From: Cryobacterium breve
GTDB lineage: Bacteria > Actinomycetota > Actinomycetes > Actinomycetales > Microbacteriaceae
Length of the DNA stretch: 64,000 nt
Assembly: GCF_004402375.1 (NCBI RefSeq)
Contig: NZ_SOGJ01000011.1
Location: 186,001-250,000 of the forward strand
Direction: 5' to 3'
Shown: piece after piece, positions 62,004 to 64,000 of the stretch
Numbering within the stretch: the stretch's first letter is position 1
Layout: every line of letters starts with the position of its first letter
Made by a program: the position numbers and the translations under genes
The notes under the pieces: generated by a model
Databases searched by the model: none
Told to the model about the DNA's origin: nothing
The model's input: only the letters and a program-made list of their open reading frames with translations

Positions 62004-62717
62004 CTATATGACGAGGGTGTGGTCGACGAGGCCTTGGGCGACCTGGGACAGCAACAGGTGATTGCTGCGAGCGTGATTCCTGAGCATCGCGAATGCCTCC
62101 TCAAGGGAGATTCCGCGGGAATAGGAAATCACGCCTTTGGCTTGCTCAATGACCACTCGTGAGTTCAACGCGGTCAGCAAGTGCTCCCGTACCGAATTGC
62201 TCTCCCTCAGGGTGCGTTCCTGCAAAATCCCGATCGTAGCGACATCGGCCAAGGCCTGAGCCGCGCGAACATCCTGTGGACGCAGGGCGCCGGGCACAGT
62301 TGACAACAAATTGAGGGCACCAATGGTTGTCTCACGCAGCCGTAACGGAATCGCATGTACCGCCGCGAAACCCTGCTCCCGTGCGCTATTTTGAAACCGC
62401 CGCCACTCGGGCGGGCTATCCTCTATGTTGGGCAGGGATACGACCATCCCGGCGGAGAAACACTCCACACACGGGCCCGCCCGAGCGCTCAGCTGCATCA
62501 CCTCGACAAGCCAGCTTGCTTCACTGGTCGAGGCGACGACCTCGAGCTCGCCATCCGCGTCCGCCAAGAGAATGCCTGCTGCCGCAATGTCCAAAATTCT
62601 GGCACAACTTTCCACCAGTGTTTGTAGGAGCTCCACTACGTCGTAATCGGCAATCAGGGTGTCGGCGAGGGTCGCAAACGCATCGATCAGGCGGTCTTCT
62701 CTCGTCCCATCAATCAT
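62004..62717 (-). CDS. GAF-ANTAR domain regulator
   Basis: 237 residues: an N-terminal GAF domain (about 10-165, with AGPCVECFSAGMVVSLPNIED and AREQGFAAVHAIPLRL) and a C-terminal ANTAR RNA-binding domain (about 175-235, LNSRVVIEQAKGVISYSRGISLEEAFAMLRNHARS). ANTAR proteins prevent transcription termination by binding paired hairpins in leaders; the GAF part probably senses a small signal. ATG at 62717 overlaps the upstream gene by 8 nt. It is the last gene of a MarR-GAF-ANTAR operon. Confidence 0.92.
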   Translation of the reverse strand: MIDGTREDRLIDAFATLADTLIADYDVVELLQTLVESCARILDIAAAGILLADADGELEVVASTSEASWLVEVMQLSARAGPCVECFSAGMVVSLPNIEDSPPEWRRFQNSAREQGFAAVHAIPLRLRETTIGALNLLSTVPGALRPQDVRAAQALADVATIGILQERTLRESNSVREHLLTALNSRVVIEQAKGVISYSRGISLEEAFAMLRNHARSNHLLLSQVAQGLVDHTLVI

Positions 62718-63075
62718 GAGGCGCGTCGATCTGATTGTCGTTTACCGCAAGACTTCCTCGCCGGTCGATGATCTCCTCCGCGATCTCCTGCACAGATCGA
62801 ACTCCGGCGACTCGGGAGGGTGCCATCACCAGAAGATATGCGAATACCGCACGAAGGTCCTCGGCAATGACCGCCGGCGAAAACGCAGGCCACACCCGGC
62901 GCTGCCGATCACGGATGTTCGGCTCAAGAACCGGAGCGCCGGTCTCCAGAGCCTCCCTCCATGGGCACTCACCACGATCAATCTGGAGCGCCTCCAGCCG
63001 AAACGACCGGGCATCGCTCGCACACATCAATTCACCAGGCAGAGGGCCACCGAATGAGTTCTGGACGTCAGCCAC
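62710..63075 (-). CDS. Truncated GAF-domain protein
   Basis: 121 residues, of which about 35-90 match the middle of a GAF domain of the GAF-ANTAR type: GECPWREALETGAPVLEPN, WPAFSPAVIAEDLRAVFAYLL. The N-terminal helix and second half of the domain and any ANTAR part are missing, yet the frame is intact and overlaps both neighbours by 8 nt. It may be a degraded paralogue kept for coupling or a small sensor. GTG at 63075 is assumed; ATG at 63027 is an alternative. Confidence 0.6.
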   Translation of the reverse strand: MADVQNSFGGPLPGELMCASDARSFRLEALQIDRGECPWREALETGAPVLEPNIRDRQRRVWPAFSPAVIAEDLRAVFAYLLVMAPSRVAGVRSVQEIAEEIIDRRGSLAVNDNQIDAPHD

Positions 63076-63562
63076 GCTTCACAGCCGAGATGTGAGTTCC
63101 AGCGAGTCCGTCTTCCAGATCATGACCAAGGGCTGACGCAATCCTGAGCAGCCGCACCTCCGGCAGCTCCTGATCCGCGCGGGACATCTTCCTCTGAGCT
63201 TCGCCGATGCGCGCTCGAAAGTCGCCGTGGAGGCTCTCCATCAGCGTTTCGCCCGTCCCGGTAGGCTCCAGGAATAGGCTGCGCCGGTCCTCCGGGTTGG
63301 CCGCCCTGCGGGCAATGACCCGAGCAACCAACCGGTCAGAGATAGCAGTCACCGCACCGGTCGTGAGATCCATGGAACCGGCCAACATCTTCGGTTTCAC
63401 CCGGCCCGCTCCCGAAATCCGAAATCCGATCCGAATTTCCGAGCCCGTGAAGCTCGACCTCGCCGCCATCCCGGCACGCGCCTCGTCCATCGCTCGAAGG
63501 AACACGACCACGGCAGCAGCAACGCCCTCGAGGACGTGAACTGAGCCGCTTCCCTTGGCCAT
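63068..63562 (-). CDS. MarR-family transcriptional regulator
   Basis: 164 residues with a winged helix-turn-helix: KMLAGSMDLTTGAVTAISDRL (recognition region), then VIARRAANPEDRRSLFLEPT, the beta wing with the conserved Asp-Arg-Arg. MarR proteins usually repress their own operon and respond to a small phenolic or oxidant. ATG at 63562 is fixed by GGGAG 6 nt upstream; a longer frame is not conserved-looking. It heads an operon with two GAF genes, overlapping the first by 8 nt. Confidence 0.88.
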   Translation of the reverse strand: MAKGSGSVHVLEGVAAAVVVFLRAMDEARAGMAARSSFTGSEIRIGFRISGAGRVKPKMLAGSMDLTTGAVTAISDRLVARVIARRAANPEDRRSLFLEPTGTGETLMESLHGDFRARIGEAQRKMSRADQELPEVRLLRIASALGHDLEDGLAGTHISAVKRG

Positions 63563-63661
63563 GATTTCTCCCGACATCAACGTCAAGTACCCAGCTGGAT
63601 TCGCGGCGCTGCCGTCATCACAACCGACTGCCACCACCGACCACTGCCGAATAGATCCACG

Positions 63662-63691
63662 TTTGAGTAGTTCGATGTACAAACTATCAAA
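63662..63691 (-). promoter_or_regulatory. Imperfect palindrome, probable MarR operator
   Basis: TTTGAGTAGTTCG (63662-63674) and its near complement CAAACTATCAAA (63680-63691) form an inverted repeat with one insertion and one mismatch. It lies 100 nt upstream of the MarR ATG, next to a minus-strand TAATCT (63700-63695) that may be the -10 box. AT-rich against a GC-rich background. Confidence 0.5.
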
Positions 63692-63697
63692 TGTAGA

Positions 63698-63982
63698 TTA
63701 CGCGCCGCCGCCACTTTTCCGCGTCAACTTCCGAAATCTGATGAACCACAACGTAGGAGCCTTCATGGCGCGCTGACAGAAAATGACCCATGTATCAACC
63801 CATACCGGTGTCAGCGGACACGACTCCTCACCGTGAAGGCCTTCAGCTGCGAGGATTTTTGAGACCGGACACCGTCTCGAAATACGGTGATTCCCAGGCA
63901 GATGCGTCACATCCGCCACGGTGGGAGCCACCTGCGGAACCGAGGTGAGGCAGCAGAGAATATCGGTGAGGGCCACAGTCAC
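63698..63982 (-). CDS. Hypothetical protein near the window edge
   Basis: A 94-codon minus-strand frame (MTVALTDILCCLTSVPQ...). Third-position G/C is high in the first half but falls later, and the end overlaps the presumed MarR promoter. No family recognised. It may be spurious; the rest of 63563-64000 shows nothing else besides the MarR control region. Confidence 0.2.
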   Translation of the reverse strand: MTVALTDILCCLTSVPQVAPTVADVTHLPGNHRISRRCPVSKILAAEGLHGEESCPLTPVWVDTWVIFCQRAMKAPTLWFIRFRKLTRKSGGGA

Positions 63983-64000
63983 GACTCCGTCGCCAGAACG

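Overview
The window is high-GC, almost fully coding actinobacterial chromosome. The gene set points to the family Microbacteriaceae and is compatible with a Cryobacterium-like genome: DUF177-rpmF-rnc-mutM-smc, thiL-DUF3515, leuCD-murA-plsC-gpsA-ddl, MoxR/DUF58/transglutaminase cassettes, a tRNA-Glu and GAF-ANTAR regulators. The genus is inference; no rRNA is present. No CRISPR array, replication origin, intact transposase or integrase was seen. Several genes look leaderless: a TAnnnT -10 hexamer lies 6-8 nt upstream of the start codon, as is common in Actinobacteria.

Layout. 1-760: 3' end of a ferredoxin-NADP reductase-like gene, a coupled 44-codon ORF and a cytosolic copper-storage (Csp/DUF326) protein. 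782-17502 (mainly minus): recG, coaD, a MoxR-DUF58-transglutaminase cassette (cassette 1), DUF177, rpmF, rnc, mutM and smc, with a plus-strand membrane alpha/beta hydrolase inserted between mutM and smc. 17622-21428: rsmD, thiL, a DUF3515 lipoprotein, and a YeeE/YedE plus TusA pair for sulfur uptake. 21598-28160 (minus): leuC-leuD-murA-plsC-gpsA-ddl, preceded by a leaderless leucine-rich leader peptide that looks like an attenuator.

28241-43255 (minus) is the most interesting block: a manganese (yybP-ykoY) riboswitch, TerC, PP2C phosphatase, FHA protein, Ser/Thr kinase, a 1775-residue Ig/fibronectin-like envelope protein, MoxR ATPase, DUF58 protein and a transglutaminase-like membrane protein whose catalytic residues are replaced. 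The genes abut or overlap, which suggests one phospho-signalling and envelope-assembly system, paralogous to the catalytically plausible cassette 1.

43329-47760: tRNA-Glu, diacylglycerol kinase, a metallo-hydrolase, a membrane-anchored GA-heptad repeat protein, and decayed fragments (FtsX permease, 13E12-type HNH endonuclease). 47804-52236: an alanine module of alanine dehydrogenase, a divergent PucR-type regulator and a CycA permease, with two shared palindromes TCGACA-NN-TGTCGA. 52311-58319: a LolA-like protein with an ABC exporter, two zinc-ribbon proteins, an SRPBCC protein and a carotenoid-desaturase-like oxidoreductase. 58553-60044: a tiny HTH protein and a class C serine hydrolase joined by three copies of CGTCAAC-N4-GTTGACG, apparently a self-contained regulon. 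60414-64000: a primary-like sigma factor, then a MarR / truncated GAF / GAF-ANTAR operon with a MarR-type palindrome upstream.
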